Assembly: GCF_901709675.1 (NCBI RefSeq)
Contig: NC_051088.1
Span: 4,039,164-4,103,163 of the forward strand
DNA from: Syngnathus acus
Taxonomy: Eukaryota > Chordata > Actinopteri > Syngnathiformes > Syngnathidae
DNA: 64,000 bases
Reading direction: 5' to 3'
Positions 45,901 through 58,100 of this stretch are shown piece by piece. The translations under genes and the position numbers were made by a program. Below the pieces are notes generated by a model, which worked only from the letters and a program-made list of their open reading frames with translations, searched no databases and was not told the origin of the DNA. Position 1 is the first letter of the stretch. Each line of letters begins with the position of its first letter.

Positions 45901-47640
45901 CAGTCAGAGTGATTAAGACACAGTGACCCAGCTTCAAGCAGACCGATTGTATTACATTGGCTCCAGCTCATGGCGCACCTCTGAAAGGGCAAAATTCATC
46001 TTTCTACAACGGAGAGTCGCATTTTGTGTGGATGGATGAATCATTCAGTCTCTCAGTCCGAGAACGTAGATTCGGGTATGAGTAAAAATATATGGTTTCT
46101 CAGCTTTAAAGACTCACTAATGCTTGGCCATCTTTCACTAGGTTGAGAAATCCCACAAGGGGACATATTTGTTCTGAGTCTCCAGAGGAAGTCTAAACAT
46201 TACACTTTTTGTGTGTGTGAGTCAATGTGAGCGTTTGAACCTCAAAGGGGAACTTGGATGTAAGAATGCAAGGTTGATCTTAGACCGCGACACACACGAA
46301 CATGAACAAACGATATGCCCAAAGTGGTTGATGGAGAGGTCAGACAGGGCAGCGCTATCTGTAAATCTATCTGCTTCTCCAGATCCCTTTCTCCTTCGAG
46401 TCCCATAATTCTTTGGCATTTCCCGGTTACTTTCTTTCTACCATTTGCTATTGACAATCCGAGACGGGCAACTTATCCTTCACATATCTCAGTGGGTGCA
46501 AAGACAATGTGCAGCGTGTTAGGAGATGTCTCATGAAAGAAAACGCATAATCGTAAGAATCACTCTTAAGAACACACCATATTTTCCGGACGATATGATT
46601 TTTCTTTGGTTGATTACAGCCCCAATCACAATGTTGCAAATCCCGCCCGCCCATCTCATCATATGACACGATGAATGCAATGGTGATAAACAGATAATGA
46701 AGTTTCCCTGAAATCTCTTTAGTGCAGTGCCTGGCAATTGTTTACGAGACAGAAACAAACATGTAGGTGGGTGCACGTCTCCCGTTACATCTTTTGACTT
46801 TAAAATGCACCGCGTTTCCCAGAAAGGCCCTCTGATTCAGGACGCAGGCAGACTCCCTGTTGTTGGCTCATTATTGTTAGTGTTCATTTGGGTTCCATCA
46901 GCCATGTGGTTTGATGAGAACCTAATAAACCGCATACCTCGGCTAGCGTTGGGCTGTACTGAACAAAAAAGGTCAATCGGGGAAATTGGTGATGACATTT
47001 AACATCTGTTAGGCCAGACAAGTATCAGACAGGACGCTTCGCTAATGACTCGTCATAAGTCAAAAGTTGTTCTGCGTTACAAAGAGCTAATTGCAAAAAC
47101 ACGACTGCAATATTGACTTTTGAGTGATCATTTGCCTTTTTTGTCTGAACGCAGAACCACAGCCCCTGCTTGGTTTGCCGTGTGATGACTGAGCGCAAAA
47201 ATGTGGTTGGAGGCGGAGGAGCCAATTCTGTTTACAAGAAATTATTAACTTCTGCCTGTTCTCGGTTTGAAAGTACAAAGTTTGCCCGTGAGGCTGCTTT
47301 GCAGGCACGGCCCGGCCATCCGCAGCAGGTTCGAATTTGTCGTTCCGCTTTGATTTACAAAGCCACAATGTCCTAAATTGTGACCACAAGGCGAGTCTCC
47401 ACATCATCCGCATGCCAGTCAGCCATTCCGACCACATTGGCTGTATGTCTGCCACATTTTTCAAACCTCAGTGGACTGTGTGCCGGTTGTACCTGCTGTT
47501 TGAGTTGATGCATGAGGCAGTCCTTCTCCCGCTTTAGACCCATCACCTCCTCTTGGGCTTTTCTTCGCTTCAAGGGAGACAACTCCAGAAGGGCTATGTT
47601 AGCATCTTTCTCACTGATAGCTGCCAGTAAAGCTTGCTGC
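41916..47640 (-). CDS. erc2: ERC2/CAST C-terminus (partial gene, three coding exons in window)
   Basis: ERC2 (CAST, ELKS2) is a long coiled-coil scaffold of the presynaptic active zone that binds RIM, liprin-alpha, Piccolo and Bassoon. The exons 47493-47640, 44084-44248 and 41916-41942 join in frame to encode the last 112 or so residues. First comes the coiled-coil segment [20 protein letters not shown] to KQQ, then [15 protein letters not shown], a His/Pro-rich tract, RSPMDQ, and finally EDEEGIWA. The GIWA end is the RIM PDZ ligand. The His-rich tract and the short end match ERC2 and not the long ERC1 C-terminus. The rest of the gene lies beyond the window on the high-coordinate side. Confidence 0.93.
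41943..44083 (-). other. erc2: erc2 intron between His-rich and GIWA exons
   Basis: The donor is CAG followed by GTCAGT and the acceptor is CATACCCAG. The intron holds a large interrupted CA tract at about 42967-43100. Confidence 0.85.
42967..43100. repeat. (CA)n microsatellite, interrupted
   Basis: About 130 bp of CA/CACG units. The cysteine/valine-rich frames across it on the minus strand are repeat artefacts. Confidence 0.92.
44084..44248 (-). CDS. erc2: erc2 penultimate coding exon (His/Pro-rich)
   Basis: The acceptor TTTTTTGGCAG precedes ACT CAG AGC, and the donor CAG precedes GTCAGT. The 55 codons begin [15 protein letters not shown], nearly the ERC consensus TQNRMKLMADNY. They continue with 11 histidines and many prolines and end HRSPMDQ. 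Mammalian ERC2 has an uninterrupted histidine run in this place; here the histidines are scattered. Both ends are phase 0. Confidence 0.93.
44249..47492 (-). other. erc2: erc2 intron
   Basis: The donor is CAG followed by GTACAA (weak at +4 to +6) and the acceptor is TTGGCAG. No gene recognised inside. A GT/GC run lies at about 45837-45872. Confidence 0.75.
47493..47640 (-). CDS. erc2: erc2 coiled-coil exon
   Basis: After CTTTCCCCCAG, one base completes a split codon. Then 49 codons read [49 protein letters not shown]. This is the characteristic ERC/ELKS end of the coiled coil, where mammals have a nearly identical [20 protein letters not shown]. Entry phase is 2 and exit phase is 0. Confidence 0.95.
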
Positions 47641-47887
47641 CTGGGGGAAAGACATAGACATGGTTCAAACATACAGTTTGAAAAAGTTGGACTTAGAATA
47701 TTTAGTTTAGTGGTGGCACCAATAAACATTTAGCAAGCCCTTTTAGGTACACAGATGTCACAGACGTCACAGAGATCTTTCCACATTTCCATTCCAGACG
47801 TCTTTCAAGTGGTTTGTTAAATGGTCTGATATCAGAGTGTGACTCAGTGTCAGGGTATAACGAAATGAAGCCTATTCGAGGAGCATT

Positions 47888-47902
47888 GGGGGGGGGGGGG
47901 GG
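47888..47902. repeat. Poly-G tract (15 G)
   Basis: Uninterrupted guanine run about 250 bases upstream of the erc2 coiled-coil exon, reading as poly-C on the erc2 transcript. Confidence 0.95.
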
Positions 47903-48299
47903 CAATGACATCTTTCCTGTGTCACTCCCACTCAATTTGTACAAATACTGTGAGTGTCTACAGGTGCAGAGTGACCAAGCGAAATCATACACAGACAAGC
48001 CGACATTCGAAACTACACCCACTATCCGGAGGAAATGACCTCCCAAACCTATTCCATCGAATAAACTGGATGTTGTAAATCCAGCGATGACAAACACACC
48101 AGTCATCTACCTCGATGACGACGGACACTAACATGGAGTTGGTTGCTCCTTTCTAACTTCCTGTTCCAACCACTCTGCTATTACAGGAAGACTTTATACA
48201 AGATTTTAGTGTGCCTCTATTGGTGAGGTTAGAGGACAATGATCTTGGATGAGAGAGCCAGTCTCACAATCTCTGATTGATGGTGTTGCACTCAGGACA

Positions 48300-48560
48300 T
48301 TCAAGTTGTTACGCAACAAACCCACCAAAGGATGCTCTATGGACCTTGCTTTGTACACACGAGGTTTCTTCTTTGTTTCCCAAATTTGTTCTTATAGGGA
48401 TGTTTTTCCTTGCTCTGTTTTGTTATTTTGACCACGGGATGGCATTGATCAGTGTCAACTGTTGGCCTGTGAAGCCATTTGAGACTCTTTTGCGATTAAG
48501 CGCTATTGAAATAAACTATCCATACAACCATCCATCCATTTTCTACCACTCCGGAAGAAA
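48300..48560 (+). repeat. Degenerate dispersed repeat with CATCC tail
   Basis: GTGAAGCCATTTGAGACTCT followed by GATTAAGCGCTATTGAAATAAA is a decayed version of the common fish repeat end GAAGCCCTTTGAGAC...GGGCTATATAAATAAA. It is followed by a short CATCCATCCATTTTCTACC piece like a LINE 3' end. Boundaries are approximate. Confidence 0.5.
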
Positions 48561-51500
48561 GCCTACTTTGATGGTGAGTGTGCCAGTGGCTAGTGATAAA
48601 TATCAAGCTTAAGAAGGGATTCTAGCTTGATTAATTATAGTAATCAAGGGTTACCTTTTATTACATTTGAACAAATAGAATCACATCAGTTGACAAATGT
48701 GACTGACGGGGCTGCGACAAGAAACGTCTACTGATGGATGCGGTGTCGGTTGCAACTGGGTCCAAATCCAAAGTTTTTTTTCTTTCTTTCCCAGTCGTGT
48801 TTACACGAATGGGGTCGCTGGTGGATTTTCCTGCAATCCAAAACCTTAGTAATAGTTCTAAATTATATATGCTCGCAGACAAAAAAACAGCATCTGTTGA
48901 TGATGAAGCCGTAACCTCCTTGACGGAGGTAATCAGGACCATGTCAATGGAAGGTAATGTGTGGCTTGAGTTTAGTGAAAGAGGAAGAGCGAGGGCACAT
49001 TCAAATTGCACTTTGGGCTCAATTAAAAATTGACCTGCATTGGAGTGTTTTTATTCCATGATTTAAGTCCCCGCAGTAATAACTCAATTGCAAAAATAAA
49101 CACACTGAGCCCCGACTAAAGTCTCGCTGGCCCGGGACTTTACATTTGGTGTTTTTAGTACAATTATCCTTGCGCCGCATCTGGATTCTCCCATTCAAGA
49201 CCATTAATAGGCCGCTGTGTGTTTGTGTGCGCTCACATGGTTACTCCCATTCGTGCCAGTATTTGTGTGCGCATGGGTGTGTGTTCTGACATGTGGATCG
49301 GCGCGGCTAATCACACCATTAATCACGCAGTGGCTCTGACGTGACACTTTTCGTCTCCCCACACCTTGGCTGTTATTCCTTTTACTGCTCACTGTAATGG
49401 GAACGCGCACAAACGCGCGCACATACGGAGCTACGTTGCACTGGCCCATGTGCTTTCAAGTGAAACCCAGCCAGCACCAGACCACGTTTCAATAATGTGC
49501 CGGTGTCGTTAAAGTTTTACAATCTGAAAATGTTTGAGTAAATATGAGTAACTCAAGCCGTGGAGACTATTCGCTACTAAATGGTCATCAAGAAAGACTG
49601 GTGGAATGTACTGTACAAAATTTTAGCTTTACAGTGCTGCGGATTTCAGAATCCAAAATGGCTTTAATCTTTTTTAAATGAATGATGGGCAAAAGCTAAT
49701 TGCCAGATTCAAACTCTTGAACGACCCAAAGTGCCTTCATTTCATCTAGCTCATCTTTCTATATTTTCTGCATTTGAGCACAATTTAAAAGGTTTATCAA
49801 CTCAAAATTTGAGAGGATTTATCTCCATACCAAATCTATTATTCTATTCAGCAATCCAGCCATGAGACTCACGTTGTGGAAGGCAAAAGAAAACCATGAG
49901 GTTAAAGCTTCGCAGTTTTGAAAGATAAGTTGATCTTATCGGAAAACTCGTCCCCAAAACACAGATCCGTCTTTCTGACCTCCACTGAGTCGATTCATTT
50001 AATATCGCTACACAGCCGTAGCTCAAGATGTCTTTTAAATGGCTTGTAAAACGAAAAAAGAAAAACGTTTTTTACCAGTTAAAAATAGGTTTATTACAAA
50101 AAAGAAAATCATGATGTCATGCGTGTAACAGCTTGACTATAACACATCTGGACCTTGTAAAGATTTAAGCGCATAGGGTTCATGCCCAAGCTCACTCTCT
50201 GTAGAATTGCATTTGTTTCGTTATTGATTGACCCCGCGGACCCTCTGAGACGGACCCCAGAATCAACGGCTGCCCTGTCCCCTCCAGTTTGTAAATGAGC
50301 TCAGCAGATTACAGCGCTGTGGGGTGCACTCACAGAGATCCTGTCGGGCTACGCTGACTGATGTCTTCCTAAAACAATAAAAAGGATCATTATTATGATT
50401 AGCCAGCCAATAAACTCAATGAATGTGTGTCCACTGAATGCATGTGATGATTTGCCCTTTGAATCAAACTAATTTGAATGACCATTTGGCCTCCAATATA
50501 AGGAAGAAAAAAAAACATCATGAGGCTGACACACAAGACAAATGCTAGCATTTTTTTTTTTAAAGTTTGGTCTCACTCTCTGTTCATTTTACAATTAGCG
50601 TGTCGTTGACCAACAATGGATGATCTTCATTTCCTTTCCCGAAAAAAAGGGTGACGATGAAATGTTGTTGTCATGACAACCGCATGATCGATCTTAATAA
50701 AAGTCAGACCCTGTGCACTCAAAAGTCATAAGGCACTGTAATAAGAGACGAGATAAATCCTGCTGCAGAGCCTTCAGAATTACAATATTATTATTTTTTT
50801 TAGTCCGTTAGATAAAAGCTATTGGGTAAAAAAGTAAGCATGGCTGAATGTACAAGGTTTTTTAAGCATGCATGCAAGTCCCCAAAATGGCCGGCATATA
50901 CTGTAGCTATGACTGACATCTTATTTATAGGGGGGGTGGAGGTCTTAGTTCAAGTACAACATGTGATTCCAATTGAACTTTAATGGGCCCAGGACATATT
51001 GAGACCCTCGGCATCTACATTGGTGGGAGATGGATGGTTTGAGTACATGACCGTGTGACGGGAGGTGAAAAGAAAGGGAGTCGGAGAGGTCAGAAATGGA
51101 AAGAAAATATAGACAAGGTAAAGAAAAAAGGGAGGAGGGAGATTTGAGGTAGGGGTGGTATTGAGGACAAAAGGATGACAAATGAGGAGATAGGTGGAGG
51201 AGATGAAGACACCGTGGCTTGTGGAATTGCTTTTGACAGATGTCACAAGGTAAATTGGAAAAAATGATGGTTAGGAAAGAGCCAAACAAACTGAATAAAA
51301 TGTTCAATATTATTCAAATATCCAGGACATTGGATGGGAGTAGAGGAGTGAAAGAAAATTTAAATGTACCGATTTAAGAGTCCGAGGCTCTCCTAAATCA
51401 GCACCGCGCTCTTCACGTTGTTTTTCCTTGGCGTCACAGTTGAGGGAGATGTGTTTATAATTCGTGTTATGACTTACTTGGAATTATGAGTGTGGAGAGT

Positions 51501-52193
51501 CAGCCGGACAGAAACAGATGCGTTCATGGGATGCCCCAGGGAACCATCAATACCGCCCCTGAGATCGGCACACTTTAGCTTGTCTGTGTGCACGTTTGCG
51601 CTTTCATGTCTTCCATGAAACTGTGATGTATTCCTTCGGCAAGATCACGGGGAGCCTACTAATATCACTTCTCAGAACATCCATTATAAGCTCCTCTAGT
51701 TTGTGATCAAGACTCCGCTGCTTAACTATCCAGCTCTGCTGAGACATTCCATGGAGATTTTATGGCCATTCCTTGATTGCAAGTGTGTGAAGCTGCAGCG
51801 TGGGCTGCTGGCGGTGTAATGGTGGCTTGAGGGACGGTGTAACTAATCAGTCGGCCTGTGGTGAGCACAAGCAGAGGACATGAGAAGGGACACGGTTGAC
51901 TGACACTATTATTTATAGACCATACCTTGGCCAACAGAAGAACTCAAGTTTTTTTTTTCTATTCGGTCTCATTTGAAATCCATGCCCCTATGCTAGCCTC
52001 GTCCTTGCTAGTGCTAAGCTAGCTAGTCACTCAGGTCCAGCCAGAATCTACGTTTGCAAACTTCCTTTCGATTGTTGCTAGAATGGCGCGAGACGTTAAA
52101 AAGCAAAATATTGTTGGGACGGGGTTGGCCAGATAAATACAAGTATTTCATCAAGTTATTCGTCAGATCCAAGTAAGTAAGCCCTGTTAACAT

Positions 52194-52228
52194 ATTATAT
52201 ATATACATATATATTACTCATTACTATA
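52194..52228. repeat. (AT)n-rich simple repeat
   Basis: Alternating TA/ATATATAC tract in the erc2 intron. Confidence 0.85.
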
Positions 52229-54836
52229 TATAGTAATGAGCAATTATTACGTAGTAATCCAGTGCCTCAGACAAGAATGTTAGCTCCCAAGAAAAATCCA
52301 TGACAACAGATGGTTCCCCCAGAACTCGGCCAGTTTGTGTGTGTTTTCACTTCACTATTAAAATATACAACCCACTTACTCCACTCACTCCCACTCCCTC
52401 ACTGGTGCTCTGACCGACTGGTCTAATTGAAAGGGTATGTATCAGTTTTACAGCAACAAGAGGGAAAACATGAGGGGACAAAAATCAACAAATCTGCCAA
52501 AAGTAGCCAAATGTTTAGAGTGGAAGCAGGGACGAGGAGAGGTGGCTGACTGCTCCCAGAGATGAGCAGGACCAGACGGGCCACCGGGGCATTCCAGGGG
52601 GGGAAGTAAGATAGAGAGACACAAACACAGAGCGGGACCAGGTGGCCTTGTGTGTACGAATGCAGATTAACGACACAGCGAGTGCTTTCTAACATTTGTC
52701 CCAAACTAAACTATTGGGTTCAACGATTGACAATATTTATCATACACACCAAGATATACGGAAGCACTTTAAGAACAATTCAATGTGTTTAAATGGAGGG
52801 GGAAAACAAACAAATGTGAGATTAAAGGATCAATATAAATGACAAAAATACATATATAGATAACAGATGGATGTTGGAAAAAAACAATATGCTTTGCTTG
52901 ACCTGTTCTATTTGAAAGGCACAGCTAAATAAAAACTGAATGGTGCCAAATGTGATAATTGCGTGGACTACATTTGAATATCACCGTATCCTGCTTAAGT
53001 TTTAGGGTTCAATTTAGTTGAAGGCAAAGTAATGATACAAACCACAGTATGTCCAAAAGCAGTAAGACAACCAAAAAGTGCAAGATAAAAAAATAAAGAG
53101 AGGCTAGTAATTTCTTCCAACTATCATATCCAACATGCAAGACAAGGGCAAGACGCAACATAATACTGTAATTGTCAAACAGCAAAAGTGTTGGTAGGTT
53201 TATTTTTACACTGGGGACAGAGCCAGGTTGTCTATGTTCCTCATGGCGAATACATCCTGAATCTGACTCCATCATCTGAAGCAAAAATGTCAAGATCGCG
53301 ATAGTGATCTTGAAACGCAAATAAGCGTAAAACCCAAAGCTGGTGCTTTTATTATACAGCAACTCTCGCTTCCAGGTTCATTGTATCACCCTTAGAGGAT
53401 CAGCCAAGGCTTGGGTGTATGTAAACCTGCATAAATAAATCGAGAAATCTTGGTTGGACACCAGGGAAGTGAAGCTTCTGGCAGTAACCCCCCGACTTCC
53501 TAGAGAGACTGCCTTTTACATCAATTCACGTACAGCATACATTATAATGTTTTTGTATTTCAGTCTAAATTGAGTATAGCTGTCAAAGTAATAATACGCA
53601 AGACGTGTAATGAATACACATACACAAGGGCAACAAGTACAATCTTCAATTTTGCATCATTTCTAATCAAATATAGTACTTTCAAATTCGATCTCAACCG
53701 GTAAGGCCATTGAACTGAAACCAAGATTTAGTATCACTCTTCTTTGACAGCCAATAAAAATTCCTTATTCATCTGTGTCAATGACAAAGAAAGAAACAAA
53801 CGGAAAAAACGCCTCATCTCACCTTGGGCCTTTTTCTTGCCCGATATTCTGATCCATGGTATCCAGAGTGGGTCAAAATATTAAGTTGAAAGAGGTTATA
53901 CAAACACGTTGAAACAGCAATCCTTGGTCTAAGTATTACCCTGAAGCCTTCAATTACCCTCCTTGCTTTCCTTGCTTGCCATTCCTCGAGCCTTTTCCTA
54001 TTTTGTGCACATTGGTCATCTAACTGCAGCTTGGGAATCTTCTGAGAACTCTTGACATGAGGCCAGAAAGCCTAGAAATATAATGTGAAAAAAGCCCAAC
54101 CTGGAGTGGTGCCATGACAGAAGCACGCAGACCTTCACTAAAATTGCACGTGTTTGCACATAGACGACAAAAGACCGGTCCGGACTCCCGAATCCTCAGT
54201 GTGTTCTCGGAGCTCCAATTGTAGGACCTGGCAGCGGACCGCAGTCGAACCACAGCCTACATGCTGTGGGATGGGAGGCCACCACACTTATTTCCTGGGG
54301 CCACTGTGACATACACAACAACACGCACACAAATTTCTGGCCGCATGTTCACCAATTTCTTAGATAACACTATCCTGACAATGTAATTCTTGTTTAGTTT
54401 AAAAAGTGGTTTGAGGTAAACGGACAGATCAGTATCTGGGTTTTACCGTATGAAAAACATCCCAGGCAATCCTTGTCAAGCGAGGTTATGTAACCAACGG
54501 ATGTGGTCATCAGAACACAAGCTAAGTCTTTGCTTCGTGTGTATGGATGCAGATGGGGGACAACACTGCACACTGTCCTTTGGCCTGGATTAGAATCTGT
54601 ATGACTGTTTTACTTGGACCTCCTACAATCAATAGGCTCTACTTTCAGTTAAAGATGATTCCAACAAAAGTCTCAATGGGACACATCAAGCAATTTCTGA
54701 TTCAAATTCAATGTTGATAATGATATAACCAGGTAGGGGGAAAATAAATAGCAATATGCAATAATTAATTTATGTGAATCTCAGCAGTACTGACGTTTTC
54801 CAAAGATGACTTCTACAAATCAACAAACGCTTCAAT

Positions 54837-55078
54837 AAAGTGTCTGTCTGTCTGTCTGTCTGTCTATCCATCTAGTATCTATCTAGTATCTATCTAGTAT
54901 CTATCTAGTATCTATCTAGAATCTATCTAGAATCTATCTAGAATCTATCTAGTATCTATCTAGTATCTATCTAGAATCTATCTAGAATCTATCTAGAATC
55001 TATCTAGAATCTATCTAGAATCTATCTAGAATCTATCTAAAATCTATCTAGAATCTATCTATCTAGAATCTATCTAGA

Positions 55079-55174
<96 letters not shown>

Positions 55175-55175
55175 C
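54837..55175. repeat. Compound satellite: (TGTC)n, 11-bp ATCTATCTAGW units, (ATCT)n
   Basis: Three blocks follow one another: TGTC units (54841-54866), about 18-20 copies of an 11-mer ATCTATCTAGT or ATCTATCTAGA (about 54870-55080), and a pure ATCT run of about 90 bp to 55173. The 11-mer contains two ATCT units plus AGT/AGA, so it appears to be derived from the tetranucleotide. Confidence 0.95.
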
Positions 55176-58100
55176 CCAATACTTTAAAACAGCCTGTGAG
55201 CGCCTGTGTTGAAGTGCATTATAGTGAAAAGGTATCTCTAATATTAGACCCTAGCGGCAAATCCTATAGACTCCATTTCAGTAAAAAAAAAAATCATTAA
55301 TAAGGCCCACGAAAATTCTTACTGCACATCAATTCAACGCATCGTAAAAGTGTCTTTGGAGAAATGCCTCCAGCTAAGAAAAGGGAATGCCATTACTCGA
55401 GTATGTGCACCTACATGTGCGGTGCATTCGACGCAAAGCATCTTTACCCGCTCTGTTTGGAGATGAGGCCATAAGAACGGTGCATCATGTTTATAGACTG
55501 CGACACAAACACACTCTGACCACATACTAACTTATATAGACTTCATTAAGTCGGCTTGACAGCATGAGCATTCAAAGCTAAGAATGAAACTGAGAAAAAA
55601 CTGCAATAAAGAGGCAGATGTGAAGAGGCAGACGTAGGGCTTCACAAACGCACGCACACAGAGGATGAGATCAGGGTGATGATTAGAGGAGCGCTAACCA
55701 GGTCTGGGCAGGTCTGCTGTATATTTAAACAGATCAGGGAGGATCATAGGATCAAAGAGTAACGTGATTAGCACTTGGTCTTTTAATGAAAACTCACTAT
55801 GACTTCAACGTCAATAGAAATAGAAAAAACACTTGGAAAGAGTCACATAGCCAAGTGCGAGCGAGTGAAATCTCAAACACGTTAACTCATTATAGAACAT
55901 GCACAAACACACACATGCGCACACTCAGACAGTCACTCTGCTCTATAATCTGAGTAATTTATATGTAGGTGGTGCAGACAGATCATGCCCCCGGTGCACT
56001 CGGTCTTGTCATTGCGATTTGCTTATTCGGTGTGAATTCCTAACAGAGACATAGTTGCAGTTATAAGTATAGTTATAATAAATATGGTTCATGTGAAAAC
56101 GATTCAAAGCTTTACTTACTGGAACACACTGTGTCTTTTTATATTTTACAGGAGAATAAAAATTACAGCTGAGGCAGCAAATTCACGCGCACGCAAGCAT
56201 GAAGCGGCCAAAGTATGTGCCTTGTAATCACAAGTGCAAACGCCGGTCGACATTTCTGAAATGAATTTCGCGATGTCGCAATGTCGGCAAACGTGCATGA
56301 ATATAAACGTGCGCGGAGACGACGTAAACTCAGAGTGACTCAACTGTCGAGCACTCAGCCGCTCCTCCTGCACACACCTGTTCCAGCTCATGTCTGGTTT
56401 CTAATAAAGAGACCGGTAGTTTGCATGCCACTGACAGAACCGCTGATTTCCACCTTGATAACAAACGCGAGCCAAGCAAGCTCCTTGGGTGGGTTACATC
56501 ACAGTTATTTTAACAATGCCTTCCACTTCGGCTTTCTGCTGGCCGTGGTTACATAAAGGAACATTTGTTTATGCTGCCAGGTCGGTACTGTTGAGTGGAG
56601 GCTATTTCAGGAGAGGGGTTTCCATTAAGCTATTGTTATATGAAATTTCAAGGAGTTGTGAAAATCCTGAATGGATTTATGACAAATCAAAAGACAAAAC
56701 TGCAGTCTCATACATCATCACTTTTTTCTCTTTGATGCAAAGATTGATGTTGATACTGACAGTGTGTGAACTTGCATGCCAGTTTGATGCAAGAAACAAA
56801 GCCACTCCTTCCTTTCTGCTCACAATTTCTGCTTTGCATCGCACATATTTAATGGTTTTGAAAAATATCCAGAGTATTTGGGGATTTCAGTTCCTTAGTT
56901 GTGGTGGTCTTCTGGGGATTTTCAAACTCAAAATTGGACACCCCAAGACAATGATGGGTCAGGATTGCGCAATCTCCCTAATAGGGCCCCTACTACCAGG
57001 CATTTTTTTTGTGGGTGCGGGGGTCACTGTGTTTCTTCTTACCTGGAAACATAACTTTGATCCAAAAAGTACAAAGATGTGACCAAATGACTGTCGGCAA
57101 CAAACATGTACAACATCAATATTTATGATAAATAGTTGTTTTAACACTATACTATTAAAGTTTAAAGCGAAAGTAAAATCATTTTCTTTACCACAATATG
57201 TACTATGTGCCCCCACAAGTCTAAACATGCCATTCTGGTTAGTATTCCATTTGTGGAATATGAATTAAGCAGAAAAATCCACGCATTTTTATCAATCTCA
57301 GGGGGAGGCCATCTTGTCAACTGTAAATGACATCACATTGGCAAAGAGCACGAAGATGGTTGTTATAAAACATTCTGTTTGTCTGTGACCAAGTGTGTTT
57401 GACATTTTAGCTAATTGTGTGTTTCCATGCACCCATGTTTATGTTTATTGTGCGCTAATCTGAAATACCAGGACACTGATGTCAGCAAACCAAAGCTCTC
57501 TTAGTCTAACAAACAAACCGCGCTAGGAACACCTCAATGATACATTGAAATTATTTTCTGACTTAATTTTTGCCCGAGGTGTCTTGCTATTGGTGTCGGC
57601 GGAACCATGAAAGACTTCAGTACGGTTCACCGCTGTGTGTGTGATTGTTTGCTCTGGCAGAGACTCTTTTGCTGGTTATTGGTTACATTGGACATGCTCA
57701 AACAAAACCAAGCACACAACAGGAGCAGGGAGCAATTAGGAATTGCTATAGTACGTAATTACTGCTAGCCATCATTTAGTTTGCGATCCTCTCTTCTGCA
57801 CATCCTGTGTGGTATCACGCTCTTCTGTTTAAGTCATCGTTTCAGTTTTACGTGGGCCTTGGGCGGGCACATCAACTCGCAAGGCAAAAAAGACGAAATG
57901 ATAGCCGGCAGGCTAAGCCCTGAATAAATACATATTAGCAAAGGCTTAGCGCAGATCTGGGTGGGCCGTGCGTCTTCATTCCATACAGTCATGGGGACAA
58001 ATATGTCTGCAGCTACATTTTCTTTGTATTTTCCCCATCTGACCACCTGTAACGTTTCCTAGCTGGAAAAAAATATCAGCTAACTTCATTAACTCTGAAC

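Noticed and set aside
53818-53861. Minus-strand MDQNIGQEKGP frame followed by GGTGAGAT as an upstream erc2 exon
   Set aside because: Only MDQN resembles the ERC sequence. No acceptor or coiled-coil heptads precede it, and the phase does not fit the 47640 exon.
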